DNA of 64,000 nucleotides from Protea cynaroides. Lineage: Eukaryota; Streptophyta; Magnoliopsida; Proteales; Proteaceae. The translations under genes and the position numbers were made by a program. Below the pieces are notes generated by a model that saw only the letters and a list, made by a program, of their open reading frames with translations, searched no databases and was not told where the DNA came from. The stretch covers positions 100,719,799 through 100,783,798 of the forward strand of contig CM053266.1 of assembly GCA_028583415.1 (NCBI GenBank). The letters are read 5' to 3'. Below, piece after piece: positions 11,183 through 24,800 of the stretch (within the stretch, counting starts at the first letter, position 1; each line of letters opens with the position of its first letter).

Positions 11183-11800
11183 TACAGACATGTATCGTCT
11201 TCTTATTGGTAGACAAAATATGGTATCAACACTGACCTTTAGCCAAAAAAAAAGAAAAAGAGTATGACCCGATTGACTCACTAGGTTGTCCAATGGACGA
11301 GTCAAGTCAGAAATTCTGGTTTTCCAACCAGGATTAACGGATTAACCTATGTAATATATTTACATTTCTAGAATGGCCTTAGGCTTCAGGCCAGGCCCAA
11401 CTCTGAACCTAGGCCCACCTCGCGGCTGAAAACCCAACCCAAGTCTTGTCCGAACTCTCAGGGAACTGAATCCTCTCCCGCGGCAGGAGATTCCTTCCGC
11501 TTCTCCTGCCGCTGATCCAAGGGTTGAGGATCAGTCGGTCCGCCTACCAATACATTGGGAGGTGGGCCGGCTGAAATCCCGCCCTTGGCCGGCGGCAGGT
11601 GGGCGGGAGAGGATTTTTATACAACTCTCAGGGCAGGCTCGCGTTCGCCTGGTCAAATTGGCACCCTCCTAGATAGGCATATCCGGTCCTCATGGTCAAC
11701 CGCTAACTCCTACTACGTGGGTCTCGCTGTCTCGGAAAGAATAGTCCCGGTCGGGTGTAAAGATTCAGTCTAGAAAAGTGACTAGGAGGCTGGGTTGGAG

Positions 11801-12042
11801 GGATTCAAATCGTCTCCTCCTTGTACTTCAGGGAGTTCAGGGAGGAGGGAGACGCCTCCATCGACACATAATTCTTAGAAAAATCTGAGCCCCACATTCG
11901 AGCCGACACTCAACCGACAAGCCGAGCTGACAAGGGTATCGACTCGGACATGGGGTTTGAATTTTCCCAAGAGTTACGTGACGACCATCCGACGGAGCGT
12001 CTCCCTCGTCCCTGAAGTACAGATAGGAGACGATTCGGATCC
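11801..12042. mobile_element. Foldback / MITE-like element next to the IPT2 start
   Basis: Arms of about 50-59 bp at 11801-11859 and 11994-12042 are inverted copies of each other (GGATTCAAATCGTCTCCT against GGATCCGAATCGTCTCCT on the opposite strand), with an unrelated loop of about 134 bp. The size and structure fit a MITE. No clear target-site duplication was found, so the family is not assigned. Confidence 0.6.
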
Positions 12043-12217
12043 GGGTTGGAGCTGAACCAACTCAGGAGTTTCCTTCAGGCCACGGTCGCCGCACTCCACC
12101 TACGAGTTTATTCCGTCTTTGGGGGTCGATCTGCTTCTGACTATTTCTCGTATTTGAAGGTGGCGGCGGTTCACTGAAAATCATCTATTGCAAGTTGCAA
12201 CTGCGCTTGAGAGTGAG

Positions 12218-12824
12218 ATGGATGGTCTCGACGTGAATTCGAGGAGAAACCCTAATAAAGAAATTACTATTACTCCTGATGCTGTTGCTGTTAGTGGGGG
12301 TAGTGGTGATAGTAATAGGGGTGAAGCGAAGAAAGCGAAAGTGATTGTGGTGATGGGAGCGACTGGTGCAGGGAAATCACGGCTGGCGATCGACCTCGCT
12401 TCCTACTTCCCCATCGAGATCATTAACGCTGACTCCATGCAGGTGCCCCCCCCCTCCCCCCAAAATGTTTCTTCCTCTCTCTTCTCGCCTCTTCTCGCAT
12501 AAAATTGCTTTAACCTCTATTATCGCTGCCCTCTCCTTATTATTATTTTTTTTGTTTTATATATCTATCTACAGGTATACGAAGGTTTAGATGTTCTAAC
12601 CAATAAGGTTCCTCTTTATGAGCGGAAAGGTGCGTTTTCTCCCTTCTCTCGCTCTCAGTTAATATTTTCACTATTATGTTTAATGCTTTTAGTGGGTGGG
12701 GCTGTCGGAAAGTTGATGATTCCATTTTCCTTTTCCTGCTGTAGGAGTGCCGCATCATCTTTTGGGAACCATAATGCCGAATGTCGAATTTACATCTAAG
12801 GATTTCCGTGATTCTGCAATTCCT
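12218..12824 (+). CDS. IPT2: IPT2 exons 1-3 (P-loop and substrate loop)
   Basis: Exon 1 (12218-12442) encodes a Ser/Gly-rich leader, then KVIVVMGATGAGKSRLAID, the nucleotide-binding P-loop. Exon 2 (12575-12629) begins VYEGLDVLTNK. Exon 3 (12745-12824) begins in GVPHHLLG. Donors and acceptors: AG|GTGCC, ACAG|GTAT, AAAG|GTGC, GTAG|GAGT, CCT|GTAAGT. Introns 1 and 2 are short (132 and 115 bp). Confidence 0.93.
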
Positions 12825-15800
12825 GTAAGTCCATCCGATCCGTTTTTCATTGTAGCACTAGTATATAATTTCATTGACCTATATCAATCATAAGGTATGA
12901 AGTAAGATGCCACTGGCTTTGAAATCTGAAGTAGGATTAGATATTTCCTTAAAATAAGTAAATATTTTGTGGACACTTTCTACAATTTTTGGATATTTTT
13001 GTACACTTAAATCCCAAAGAAATCTTTACACAACCTCTTAAAAATATTCTAAGAAGCAAAGACCAATAGTATAGGAGAAAGTGGCTCCAGTTAAATCGTA
13101 GTTGAAAATAAAACTGAACTAAAATTTCTTTGTTGTTATCAAGGATTGTAATTTCGGTTTCGTGTCTGGTTTCGGCCAGGCCCAAAACCAAAATTTCGGT
13201 GGTTTCGGCCAAAATTTCGGGGAAACATGGTAAAAAAAAAATTATAGTTTCGGATGTGGTTTCGATGGCTATAAAACATGCTTTTTGAGTTCAATTTTAT
13301 TATGTAATGTAATTTTTACCTCTATAACATATCTACTGAATCATTTGCACAAAAACAACATTATAAATGGTAATTCTATATCGACACTATAACATGATAA
13401 CGTACGCAAACATTGAAAAGGATAGTAAATTAAAAACTAAAAAAGAAACAAAATTTAATGTTCAAAAGCATTCCAAAACACTAACTTTAATATTAAGATT
13501 ACATAAAATAAAGAAGTCTAATAAAATGAATCAAATCCAAGACGAGTGTCTAGGCACGTCTAATCCCTGACCCTGATACCATTGTTGTTGCCGATAACGG
13601 TTGCATCACATACGTGTCCCACATCATAATGTGGGACCAGCTATCATCTACCAATGCGTGCACCATGGTCCTCATCATGTGTGGAACCAGGATACAGACT
13701 CTCTCCTGTGAATCTGATGGGATCTGGCTGCGGCTCGGGCTGTGTCTCCATGTCATGTTCTATCTCCCTTAATGTTGCACTTCTACTACCACCTGTACCA
13801 CCATCACCACCTGCACCACCATCACCATCATCACTACTCCCACCAATATCACTGTCATCATCATCACTGGTTTGTGTACGTGTCTGTGTCTGTGTGGGAG
13901 TAGGTGAACGAGTGGTATCATCACTAATATCATCTTCAAATGGTCTGCGTGTTTGTGAATGAATGTTACCCTCCGATGCCATAAAGTCATCAACATCCAC
14001 TCGAAGTTGGAAAGCAATTTGACTATTAGGCCGACTTTCAGGCTCATCTAAAACAGGCTCACCTCGATCCCTCACCCACTCATACAAGGGATCCTCCACC
14101 TCTTTGTCCACCTCGAAGATCTCACTCAATTCGATCGGGGTGATATCTTTTTCCATGCCGAGACGAATGTTTTCTTCCCTTAATCTCATATTGTAGTGGA
14201 CGTAAACGAGGCTCTCTAGCCTTTTAACACCCAAACGGTTCCGCCTCTTTGTGTGTATGAGGGAGAATGTGCTCCAATTGCGCTTGCAACCAGAGGCAGA
14301 ACACGTCTGTGATAGCACTTTAATTGCTATCTTGCACAGGTTTGGGGAGTCTCTTCCATATAAGACCCACCATTCAGCTACATGATAACATAAAATGGTT
14401 GCATTAGAATTATAACCTAAAATACTAATATATAATTCATAAAAAAATAAATAAAATTAGAACCATTGGACTCACCAGGGGCAGTTGTTGAACGTGCAGC
14501 AATTGCAGCCTCCCTCCCAAAACATCCAGTTGCATCTCTGAAAGATTTGATCTAAATCCATTGCATTAAGTATTAGCATTATTTTGCAACTTGTAACTTT
14601 CCATAATAAATATTAGATATTACCATAAGATAGATTAAACACTCACCTCTTGATTTGCATCGGATTGGATATGTGGATCAGGGTTAAGCTTTGCCACCAC
14701 ATCTTGAACTGCTTCTATCAAATCCTGTCTCATCCCAAGATTGTCTTTATATTGATACTTGGGATTGAGATAATATGCTAAAGAGAATAAAAATTAGTAT
14801 TTTCAAAATTCAACAAATCCTCTACAACTTACAAAAAGTTAAATTTATGTAAAATAAATAAAGAACTATTTCCTTACCAGCCTTATGTAGTGGATGTGAG
14901 AGTTGCTTCTCCCAGCGCTTCTCAATGATTTTGATAAACCCTATAGTACCCCTTCTGTAGGCATCTACAACTTGGGCTTTCATCAGTTCCATTGCTGCCC
15001 ATAAATGCGGTAGTGTGGGTTTTTTTTTTGTGAATCAACCATTCTTAGGACTTTGACAACTGGCTCTAATATCATTACAACCTTCTTCAGATCATCCTAG
15101 AATAAGTCATCTGAAATTGTTGACTGCGCTAACCGACCACGAGGAGTAGAAGACCCAGGCCAATTAAACCATTTTTCTGAAGCAAACATGGATCTTAGAC
15201 CAGACTTTTTTGTCTCAAAGCTTTTTAGAGCAATGTAATTAGTGGCAAACCTAGTCAGACCTGGTCTTACTAAATCCCCCCCACATTTTGTCCTCAATAA
15301 TTGGAGAGCATGACCATGGTTGTAAACAAAAGTACTCACCTGTCTAGCCTTTTCTACAACATCATTGACAATACTAATACTCCCCATATCTTTCAACATA
15401 AGGTTTATGCAATGAGCAGCACATGGAGTCTAAAATAATTTATACCTGTGATTGTTCATCAATCTTTCCCCAGCTTTCTTGAAGTTGCTGCCATTATCTG
15501 TGACAATTTGGACCACATTGTCTATCCCCACTTCTGCAACCACCTCCTTCAACAGATTGTAAATATATGTTGAATCTTATCTATGCTTTGAAGCATCCAC
15601 AGACTTTATGAAAATTGTTTTTCCATCACACGACACCATAAAGTTGATGAGAGATTGTCTAGTGAGTCTTGTCCAACCATCACACATGATTGTAACTCCA
15701 TAATTCTCCCAAAATGGCTTCAAATGCTTCACATATTCTTCGCATTCTTTCTTGTGTTGTGGTAAATATGTGTTGTAGAGCTCATGAGCTGTGGGCCCCT

Positions 15801-18800
15801 TCACTCCTAGGCCAGCCTGGCTTACCACATTTATCATGTTCTGGTAATATGGACCAGTAGTAGCATGTGCAGGAATATTATTATAAAAAACCACTTAGCC
15901 ATAGCATACCCAAACCGCCTCCTTTGAGTTTGTCCAATAATGCTTGAGATTTTTTTGTCTTTTTTCTTGCCTGGGAAATAGTGCAGGATCACTAGAGAGG
16001 ATGTCTACTGCTGGGCCATGGCGTGATAGTGGGGGCTGTGATGATGACCTGAAGCATGAGCCTTTTTGAGATCTCCTAAATGGTGGTGGGATCTGTGGAT
16101 GGGGATTTAGATCTACTGTCTCTCTCCTCCTCCTCTGCGTCCGACCCTGGAGCTCTGCAGCATGTCCACTAGAACTAGCTCCCCTGAACATCTGCCTCCT
16201 CCTATCCTCATCTATCTCTAATGTCTGTTTATTGGCACTCATGGCTCGTCTCACATTCTCTTCCTCTAGATCCTGGTACTCAGGGTCATCTAAGTTAGGT
16301 TCCTCTGGATCATAGTCCTCCTCGCCGAGTACAGGTAAACTCCTCTCTAAGCATGCATCTTCAAATTCCTGCCTCGCTGCCCTCTTATGTGTTTTCCTCT
16401 GTATCCCACCCTTCAGCACCTCAGCCATGGCCTTTTTAATCTCTACAGGGACACTGGGACATCCAGTTACATTACCATCCCCACCAGCTAGATGCCACTT
16501 CAAACGAGTGGCCCAACCTCCTCCAATTTTTTTCTTACAGTAGTTGCATTGGGAGGTCCTCTTGTTAGCATCAAGGGGAGTACCATGCCTCCATGCATGG
16601 TCTCCGGATTCTTGTGAGGCAGACATTATGCTGCTAATAGCCTAACACAAGTAAACAATAATGAAATCCTAAATTAGCAATTTAGCACCCAAACTACAAT
16701 TGAAAAACAAAATTGGTTACAATCTGATGCATATGGATCATTTTAAAAACTACTAAGGATCATTTTAAAAACTAGGGGGTTGTTCTAGACTTTTCAGCTA
16801 AGATAATTACTACTAAGGATCAGTAACTTCTACTAGGGTGGTAAGTCGCTCAAATCTCAGGGAATTCTTGGATTGATAACTGACCACTTAGGAGGAAAGA
16901 AAAAGAAGGGCCCACATTTGAAGGAGAGATGTGAGAGACAAATATACATCTGGTTGTGCATAAAAAAAAAAGGATTCTATCCACTTTGGGATTTACTAAG
17001 GTTTTTTTCCAACAAAATATCTTGGGGTGGAAATCTTCAGAGGGAGAGTTAGAAAATCACATCTTATGCCCATGCTTGACATGTTTAAGAAGAAATTTTC
17101 CGTGTGGAAAGGTAGATTACTTTCTTTTGCTAGTAGAGTCGAACTGGTAAAATATGTTCTGTCTAGTGTTTTTGTACACAATTTCTCAGTATACAGGTGG
17201 CCTATAACAATTATCAAAATAGTTAAAAATTGGATGAGAAATTTCATTTGGTGTGGGAATCTAGATGAAAAGAAATCAATAGTGTTCACTGGTCTCAAAT
17301 ATGCCTACCAAAATCAGAAGGGGGCCTGGGTGTTAGACTTTTGTCAGACATAAACAATGCCATGCTAGCAAAACATGTATGGCATATAAAAACATCCAAT
17401 GCATCTATGGCAAAGTACTTTAGAGGGAGGTACTTAAAATAAGATGGAAAATTCAGAACTGGAGTACCTGAATCTATCGTTTGCTTAGCATCAAAAAGTC
17501 TTGGAACTGGGTTTTATCCCACAGCAGATGTTTGATCGGTAATGGACAACATATAAGCTTTTGGAGGGACAGATGGTTGGGAGATTTCACCCTCATTGAG
17601 AAATCAGGTTTGGACGAAGATTTCTTTGAAAATCGTAGAGCTATTGCAGATTTTATAGCAAATGGGAAATGGGCACTCCCAAACTCTACAAATCTGGTTA
17701 TGAAATCCTGTTTTAATATTGCCAAGGAAATTCCCATCACAATAGGTTATGATGATAAGTTATTATGGGTAGGCACTACTACTGTTGTTTTACAGCAAAA
17801 TCAGCTTGGAACATATATAGATAGAAGGCATCAAAATCACTATGGAACATGGTTTGGGCAAAAAGCCTAAATCTAAGATTGAGCTCTTTTGGTTGGAGAT
17901 TGGCAAATGGAAAATTACCCACTGTTCATGACCTTGTGGCTGCAAAGAGTATAGCTAAACACAGATGGTTGCTCATTGGGAAATCTTGGTATCTTAGGAA
18001 CAACAGGAATATTTCGTATTACTTTCTTTATTCATAATATATCTCTCTTGCAGACTTTTAGCAAAAAAAGACTATTCTTTAGCAATGCTATGGCACAACA
18101 TCATCTTTGAGTTATTCATATTAGAAGCCTCTCAATATCAATATCAAAATTCCAAATAAATAGATGTGAAAGAGTTAAAAGAAGTTAATGGAAATCAACA
18201 GTGTAACTTAGGCCATTTTATCATACTATGTTCACACAGATGAATATAATTTCTTAATACAACAGTATAACACAATAGCTTTCCACCAGTACTAAAGTGG
18301 CATCTCTTAAATGGCAAGACCTACCAAAGTGCATATGTATGCTGTCCAGTTACAACTTACAACACACACAACCCCCAACCCACCCACCCACCCACACACA
18401 CACAAAAAAAAAAAAATCCATGACACTGCGTTCCCCTGAAAAAATTATCACAATTCAATGTTGTATAATAACTGAAAATTGAATGGTCAAAGAAAGAAAG
18501 AGCTACTTGAATAACACTATGTGCAGCAAATCTCTGCTTCCAGAGCAGGGGAAGGGAGAAAGTAGTTGGAGATTCTGTAGTTGGAATTTATCAGGGTTTT
18601 GGTATGCAGGCTGTAGGGATGAAGTTTGAGAAAAAACAGAGCTAGTTAAGCGAAGTTATGATCAGTTAAAGGGTGCAGGAAAATAGACCTAAAACAGAGG
18701 ATACACAGGGTATTGGAATGCTAACAAAAAAGAAACCTCAAAAGTTATAACAGAGTCCAAATAGAACTCAAACTACACATATGAATCCTATCTGATGCTC

Positions 18801-21800
18801 CCTACTAAAAAATAAATATAAAAAAAATAGAGAAACTTTGTGCGATGGAGGAGTCCAAAAAAGAACCTCAAAACAGAGTCCAAATAGAACTCAAAATACT
18901 AAATGTTGGCTACCTGGAGCTGATTGCCGATGTCTCCTTCTGAAATCTGGACTGATTCAGAGCCTGATAATGGCGGAGAAAGGAAGTTCCCATCCCTTCC
19001 GTCGAACTACGTTACCCTACAGCAACTCCAAGATCGGAGGCTTAAAGAACAACTGCAGAGGCAGAAAGAGAAGGATTCTCTACCCGCAGCTGATTGCCGA
19101 TCTCTCCTTCTGAAATCTGGAATTACATGAACTTTTAGCGCCCGAAGAAAGGAAGTTCCCATCGCCTTTCAGCGCCCTCAAGCTGCAAGCTGCAACATTT
19201 CGACTGCAACCTGCAGCAACGTTAGAGAAGGAGACGTAGAGAAGGAGATGAAAAACGACTGATTTCGGGAAAGTATCATCGAAAATCTGAGATCGAGAGA
19301 GTGAGAGAAATTCCAGGCTTTCAGCACCTTTCAGCGCCCTCAAGCTGCAACATCTCGACTGATTTCGTCGAAACATCTATTAAAAGCCCTAATTCGGTCG
19401 AAACTACAAATTCGGACCAAATTTAGGTAAATGTCGTACCGCCAGTAAGGTTAGTTTCGGTTTTTATTTTGATAAAAACCGATACGTATCGGCCAAAATC
19501 TGAAATTTCAGCCGAAATTCTGAACCATGGTTGTTATACATTTTTACTGAACTCTAATTAATTAGGTTGGAAGTAAAGTAATATAAAGTTAATATATTCA
19601 GTAAGTTCTTGAGTTTCTTACACAATATTGTTTGTAATGATCAGAAAAGTTTCCATTTAGTTTTTGTTTAAACTTTACATTACTTCATACCATTTTACAC
19701 TCAACAAGACGAAGCTTAAAACTTATATGGGAGACCTTAGAACAAAACTATTTATTATGTCGGGTAGCAATCCCACATGGCATAATTGTTACAAAATCAA
19801 ATGGTGTCTAATTTTTCTTGTCTCCAATAAGAAGAAAAATAAAAAGGGAAAAAAAAATTACTGGTGCAAGGCATTCAAGAAAATGAAGTTCATTGATTTT
19901 CTTGACTCAATGGAACTAAAAGCAGTACAATTTGATGCGATTTGAGATTAAAAAAATCTTTATGCTAGAATCCAGATAGAAAAAACGTGTAGGACTATTA
20001 TTATCAAAAGGAATATGGTGATTCAAATCAGGTAGCTTAAGATTGTAGACTGGAGATTCAGATAATGAATCATTAAATGTTAATGAATGCATGTGTGAGA
20101 AATTTCATTTCATATAATTGTAGCATCTTTCCACTTTGTGGACCTTCACTCTCTTGTACACATTATCATTCCTTTACATTTCAGTATTCCTGAAAATGTA
20201 AAATTTCCCCATAATTTTATTGGACATGTTTTGGTAGGAGGAGGAGAAAAGCTCCAAAATGAAGGGAAACCAAGTTGTTTTCATCAAGTATATAATTTAT
20301 ATTTTCCCAATGTGATGTGATGGAAAAGGGGAAAGGTGGGAGAGGGGGGAGCCAGGGGAGGAGGTTAGGGAAGTAAGAAAAAATGAATGCAACTAGGCTT
20401 GAGGTCAGGGAAATCTCTGCTGATTTATGTTGAGTTTTTTGCTTTTTATAACATTCCCTTTTGTTTTGTTATATTTCAATTGGCGCTTTTTTCGTTTGTT
20501 TGTCCCTCACCCGCTAACAAAAAATATGTTTACTCTTTTTATGATTTAGGGTTTGTGTGCTTTCATTAATTATGTTATTCTCCTTTTAGGTTTTAATCTT
20601 AATGAAAAGAATAAAAATGTGTCCTTCAAATTTTGTTCTCTTATTTAAATGAAAAGAGTATGCTTTTCTTTTTCAGACTTTGCATATTGTTTTGTCAACT
20701 GATTTTGTAGTGGAGTTTCAGGTCATCGATGAAATATTATCCCGCAATCAATTGCCAGTCATTGTTGGCGGAACAAATTACTATATCCAGGTATTATATT
20801 GTTGGATACTGTTATTTCGCTAGAACTAGATTTAATCTGGATTTGCATGTATTATTTTGTTAAAAGAGAGAGCTTTCACCCGTTAACCCCTGCTAAAATA
20901 AAAGGCTCCATTTCCTTTTTCTTTGTACTTTTGGAATGCAACAATATCTGTCCAACTGAATCTGAGATCAGTAATTTATGTGCATAAATTATGCAGTGCC
21001 TTTTGATGCAGATCAATTATATCAATCTGTAGGGGGTGGGCTTTACTCGAAAGATGGGGAAACCAGATTCTACTCTGATGGTTGATATGGCCAGATCTGA
21101 TCCTAGATTTAACGGCCAGATCAAATGGAAGATAATCATAAAATTTTAATATAATACTTCAGAGTTAAAAATAAGAAAGAAACTGAAAATTAAGGAGGAA
21201 AGAGAGAAAGGAGTTGATAGCTTGTAGGGAGGGGAAAAAAAAAGAAGAGGTTGGTGATTGTGGGATGAGAGAAATATTAAAATATCTTTCCTAGAATATA
21301 AGATCAATGGTGGTGTAGTTGGGAGGAGAGAGAGAGATTGGTTGATGGTTATAGGAGATAGAGGAACAAGAGAAGATGGTGGAGAGATTTGCCATGCGAG
21401 AGAGAAGAAAGAGGAGAGAATCTTGTTTGCTGTCTAAATAAGAAAGTAATAAAATAGGAGAGAAGGTAGCAGCTGTGAGAGGAGAGAGAAACTGATTGAG
21501 GCAAGTTACCACAATATTCAAAACAAATCCATTCATCCCCATCGTATTATAAACTCAAAAGTAAAAATAGACTCAATTCAGGACTCTTTTATACAGCTAA
21601 GGATTCTAGAATCTAGATTTCCTAAGCTAACTTTTAAACTTGGACAATAAAATATTTAACTAATGAGTTTTGGAGCCTACTAGATCTTCTAGATAACAGG
21701 CCCAGTAAAACTAATAAGAAAACTTCTTTAATGACTAAGTCTGTGTTTGGTATCATTTTTGTTTTTGATTTTTGCCTATTTATCAAAAAATATTTTTGAA

Positions 21801-24800
21801 AACCATTTTTGATAAAAAATAAAAAGTTTTTTTGGTTACTACAATCAAAAATAAATTCTAGAGTGAGAAATCAATTTGGTATATCTATGTCTAAAAATAG
21901 TTTTATAACTTTTATAGATTCATCCATAACATACCTAGAAATTGGCCCAAACAATAGGGACCTACCCTACTCCAAATTACATCAATTGTTAAAATAATAA
22001 AAAAATAATAATGTTTTATTATCCATCTCTTTTGCCTTCACAGTCAAAACCATATAATTGGCGAACAAATACATCATGGGACTTTTTTTTTTTCGTGTGC
22101 AAATATAGATATTAGGCAGAGTTGGTGTAATCCTACTACTGTTTTTCTCTATAGATTATATGCCCCCCCAAACAAAAAGGGAAAATTATATTTAATTTTT
22201 GTGAACGTGATAGGGGAGTTTCAAGTACTGTGTGCTAAATGGTGCATCAGTTTGTTACCCTATAATTTTGGATTTATATGGAAAGGAACATTTTTAGTGT
22301 GTCCTAACACATAGCTTCCGACCATGAATAAATAGCCTACACAAACCAAGAGGAACGGCAGGATAATATTTATCTCATATATCTTTGCATGAGTTTCAAA
22401 CACACATTAAGAAAAAGAAATTGATTTGTATTCCGTGGGATTTGTAGTTTGTGACACAATTTTAAAACCAGGCCAGACCACACAAGAACCTACTCCCTTC
22501 CTGGAGGTCCAAGTGACTACATTCCTTTTGGGCATTTCTTCCAACACCTCAAAAGCATCAAACATACAAATAGATTTCATATAGAGATAAATCGCATCTG
22601 ACTGTAGAACAATGGCATGTACAAATTCTTCTCTTTTCATCTTCAAACATAAGTCCTTTGCTTCATCAAATCTCTGCAACTCCACCAATTTCTGTAGAGT
22701 ATGGGTACATGTCAGCTCTGTGTTTGATAGCTCTGAGATGGGTTTGAGACCACACTCTGAAATTTGTTCTAATTTACTTTGTTTGCATTTGATGTTGTTG
22801 TTTTTGCTTGCCATATTTGCCTTCCACAGAATCAGTTCTCTGTTTCTGAGATGATTGATAGCCTCAGTAAGTTAAGAGATATTCCTAAACCTAACGTCTG
22901 AACGTTGTGATTCCTGAGGAAGTCCAAGACGATGAGTAGGCAGCCACTGCAAAGCCGTGGAATCTTCGAACAGGAGAGCAGCTTGTAAGGCTCCGAATGA
23001 TGGCGGAAGAGGAGGAGGTAGTGGTGTTGGTGTCATGGAATAAAATCTCGGCGAGATCTCGCCGATCTCGCCCTTCTCGACAGTAGCCGAGACGAAAACA
23101 GGGTCGATAACCCTTTTCGTCTCGGCAGATGCATAATCTCGCCGAGATCTCGGTAAATCTCGCAATTTCTCGGCGAGATCTCGGTAAATCTCGCCGAGAA
23201 ATTGCTTTTTGTTTTTTTTTTCCTCTTTATAAAAGAGAAAACTCACTGTTCTCGGTCGAGAACTCGACCGAGAACTGCTATTTCCTCTTTTTTTGTTAGT
23301 TTTTGAAAATTTTCTTATTTCTTCCTCATTTTTTCTTTGTTTGGACTTTCAACTTGCAACGGGTGGTGCTTCGGACTGCGGGGATTGCTGTGGGAGTTTC
23401 ATATCAACTGTTGAAGGTTAGATTCTTGCCCAAAAATGAGATTTTTAAATAAGACTATGAGAGAGGAAAAAAATTGGTAGAATCTGATGAAATATTTATA
23501 TACGTGAGCCCGATCTACGAGACTATGGGATCATTCAGTATTGAACATTTGAATTATGATGTAATGATTTATAATGAAGTGTTATTTTGTTTCTCTTTCC
23601 CCCAATGCATTATGTTATTGTCTCATTTGTCATATTTAATTGAATATAATAGCCAATATTAGCCTAAGTTTACAACAAACTTCAGCGTTGACTGCTAAAA
23701 CATGGCTGTAAACCCAAACAACCACAAAGAGTCATTATTTTTATAATTTTATGCTCTAAATGTGTTTATGTACGTAAAAATGATGTTCCCCTGAAGTTGG
23801 AGACTTAAAAAATATATTTTGGCCACCGAGACACCCTTTTTAAGCTGTCTCGGACAAAATACAGTGTCTCGGCGAGATCTCGCCGAGATCTCGGTTTCGG
23901 AGGAGGCCGAGACTCCTCCGAAACCCGAGATTTTAAACCTTGGTTGGTGTTGCTTGATGTTCAAACTCAGAAAAGAAGCTCCTGTAGAATTCCTCTCTTG
24001 AAGAACGATGGTTTTATAAAAAGGGTTAAAATTACTTTCTTACCCTGTCATTTCGGTCGGAAGCAAGTCTCCTTCTGTCCTTCGAAGCTTGGCCAGCATC
24101 CTGGTGGGCAAGATGTTCACCGCCCTGAAGTTGGAGACCTAAAAAATATATTTTGGCCACCGAGACAGCCTTTTTAAGCTGTCTCGGACAAAATACAGTG
24201 TCTCGGCGAGATCTCGGCACGGTTTCGGAGGAGGCCGAGACTCCTCCGAAACCCGAGATTTTAAACCTTGGTTGGTGTTACTTGATGTTCAAACTTAGAG
24301 AAGAAGCTCCTGTAGAATTCCTCTCTTGAAGAACGATGGTTTTATAAAAAGGGTTAAAATTACTTTCTTACCCTCAGATTCCAACACATGCTTTTAAGTG
24401 TTTTGTGCAAAAAGCAACAGAAATTGTTTTTGGCCAAAAATAAATAAGAGGTCTCAACCTCTTTTTGATTTTGGCCTCTTTTTGATTTGAGACTTATTTT
24501 TATTTTTCTTTTCATAAATAGCACTAAAAAATTATACCAAACAATCACAAAAACAAAAATTTTGGAAAAAATAAAAAACAAAAATGATACCAAACACAGC
24601 CTAAACTAAACCTGACAACACTTCCTAATAAACCTAAAATCCCCCCCCCCCAAAAAAAAAAAAACACATAAATAAAATTACAATCTAAACTAAGGGGAGA
24701 AAATCCAGGCCGCCGGGTCTAGATCTTGGTGTGCTTCTGTGTTCCTCTTTTAATAAATCTGTGTTTGGAGTTTGGATCGGTTTTATATTCAAATATTTGT

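Larger units (their letters stand above)
10966..12217 (+). promoter_or_regulatory. Upstream region of the IPT2 gene
   Basis: No coding sequence is supported here. It holds three CACGTG G-boxes (11087-11182), a short hairpin at about 11480-11513 (GCGGCAGGAGA with its complement TCTCCTGCCGC), a foldback element (11801-12042) and about 175 bp of leader before the ATG at 12218. No convincing TATA box was identified. The gypsy element ends at 10965, about 1.25 kb upstream of the start codon. Confidence 0.5.
13140..19529 (-). mobile_element. hAT DNA transposon 1 in IPT2 intron 3
   Basis: Flanked by a perfect 8-bp target-site duplication GTTGTTAT (13132-13139 and 19530-19537), as expected for hAT. 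The imperfect terminal inverted repeats start CAAGGATTGTAATTTCGG on the left and CATGGTTCAGAATTTCGG on the right (complement strand), 13 of 18 matching. The element is 6390 bp. Its transposase gene is on the minus strand and broken. A LINE fragment lies inside (16975-18030). Confidence 0.93.
21739..24601. mobile_element. PIF/Harbinger-like element carrying a PPR-gene fragment
   Basis: Left end GTCTGTGTTTGGTATCA (21739), right end on the complement GGCTGTGTTTGGTATCA (24601). Inverted similarity continues through TTTTTGTTTTT. The flanks show TAA on both sides (21736-21738 and 24602-24604), the 3-bp duplication of PIF/Harbinger elements. There is no transposase, so it is non-autonomous. The interior holds a PPR-like gene fragment and its upstream sequence, split by a short hAT element. 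Family assignment rests on end sequence and TSD only. Confidence 0.72.

Noticed and set aside
12188..12217. Upstream in-frame start of IPT2 at 12188
   Set aside because: The codon is TTG; the first ATG in frame is 12218.
13790..13880. ACCACC/TCATCA-rich stretch as a regulatory repeat
   Set aside because: It is the coding sequence, on the other strand, of the acidic Gly/Asp-rich tail of hAT transposase 1.
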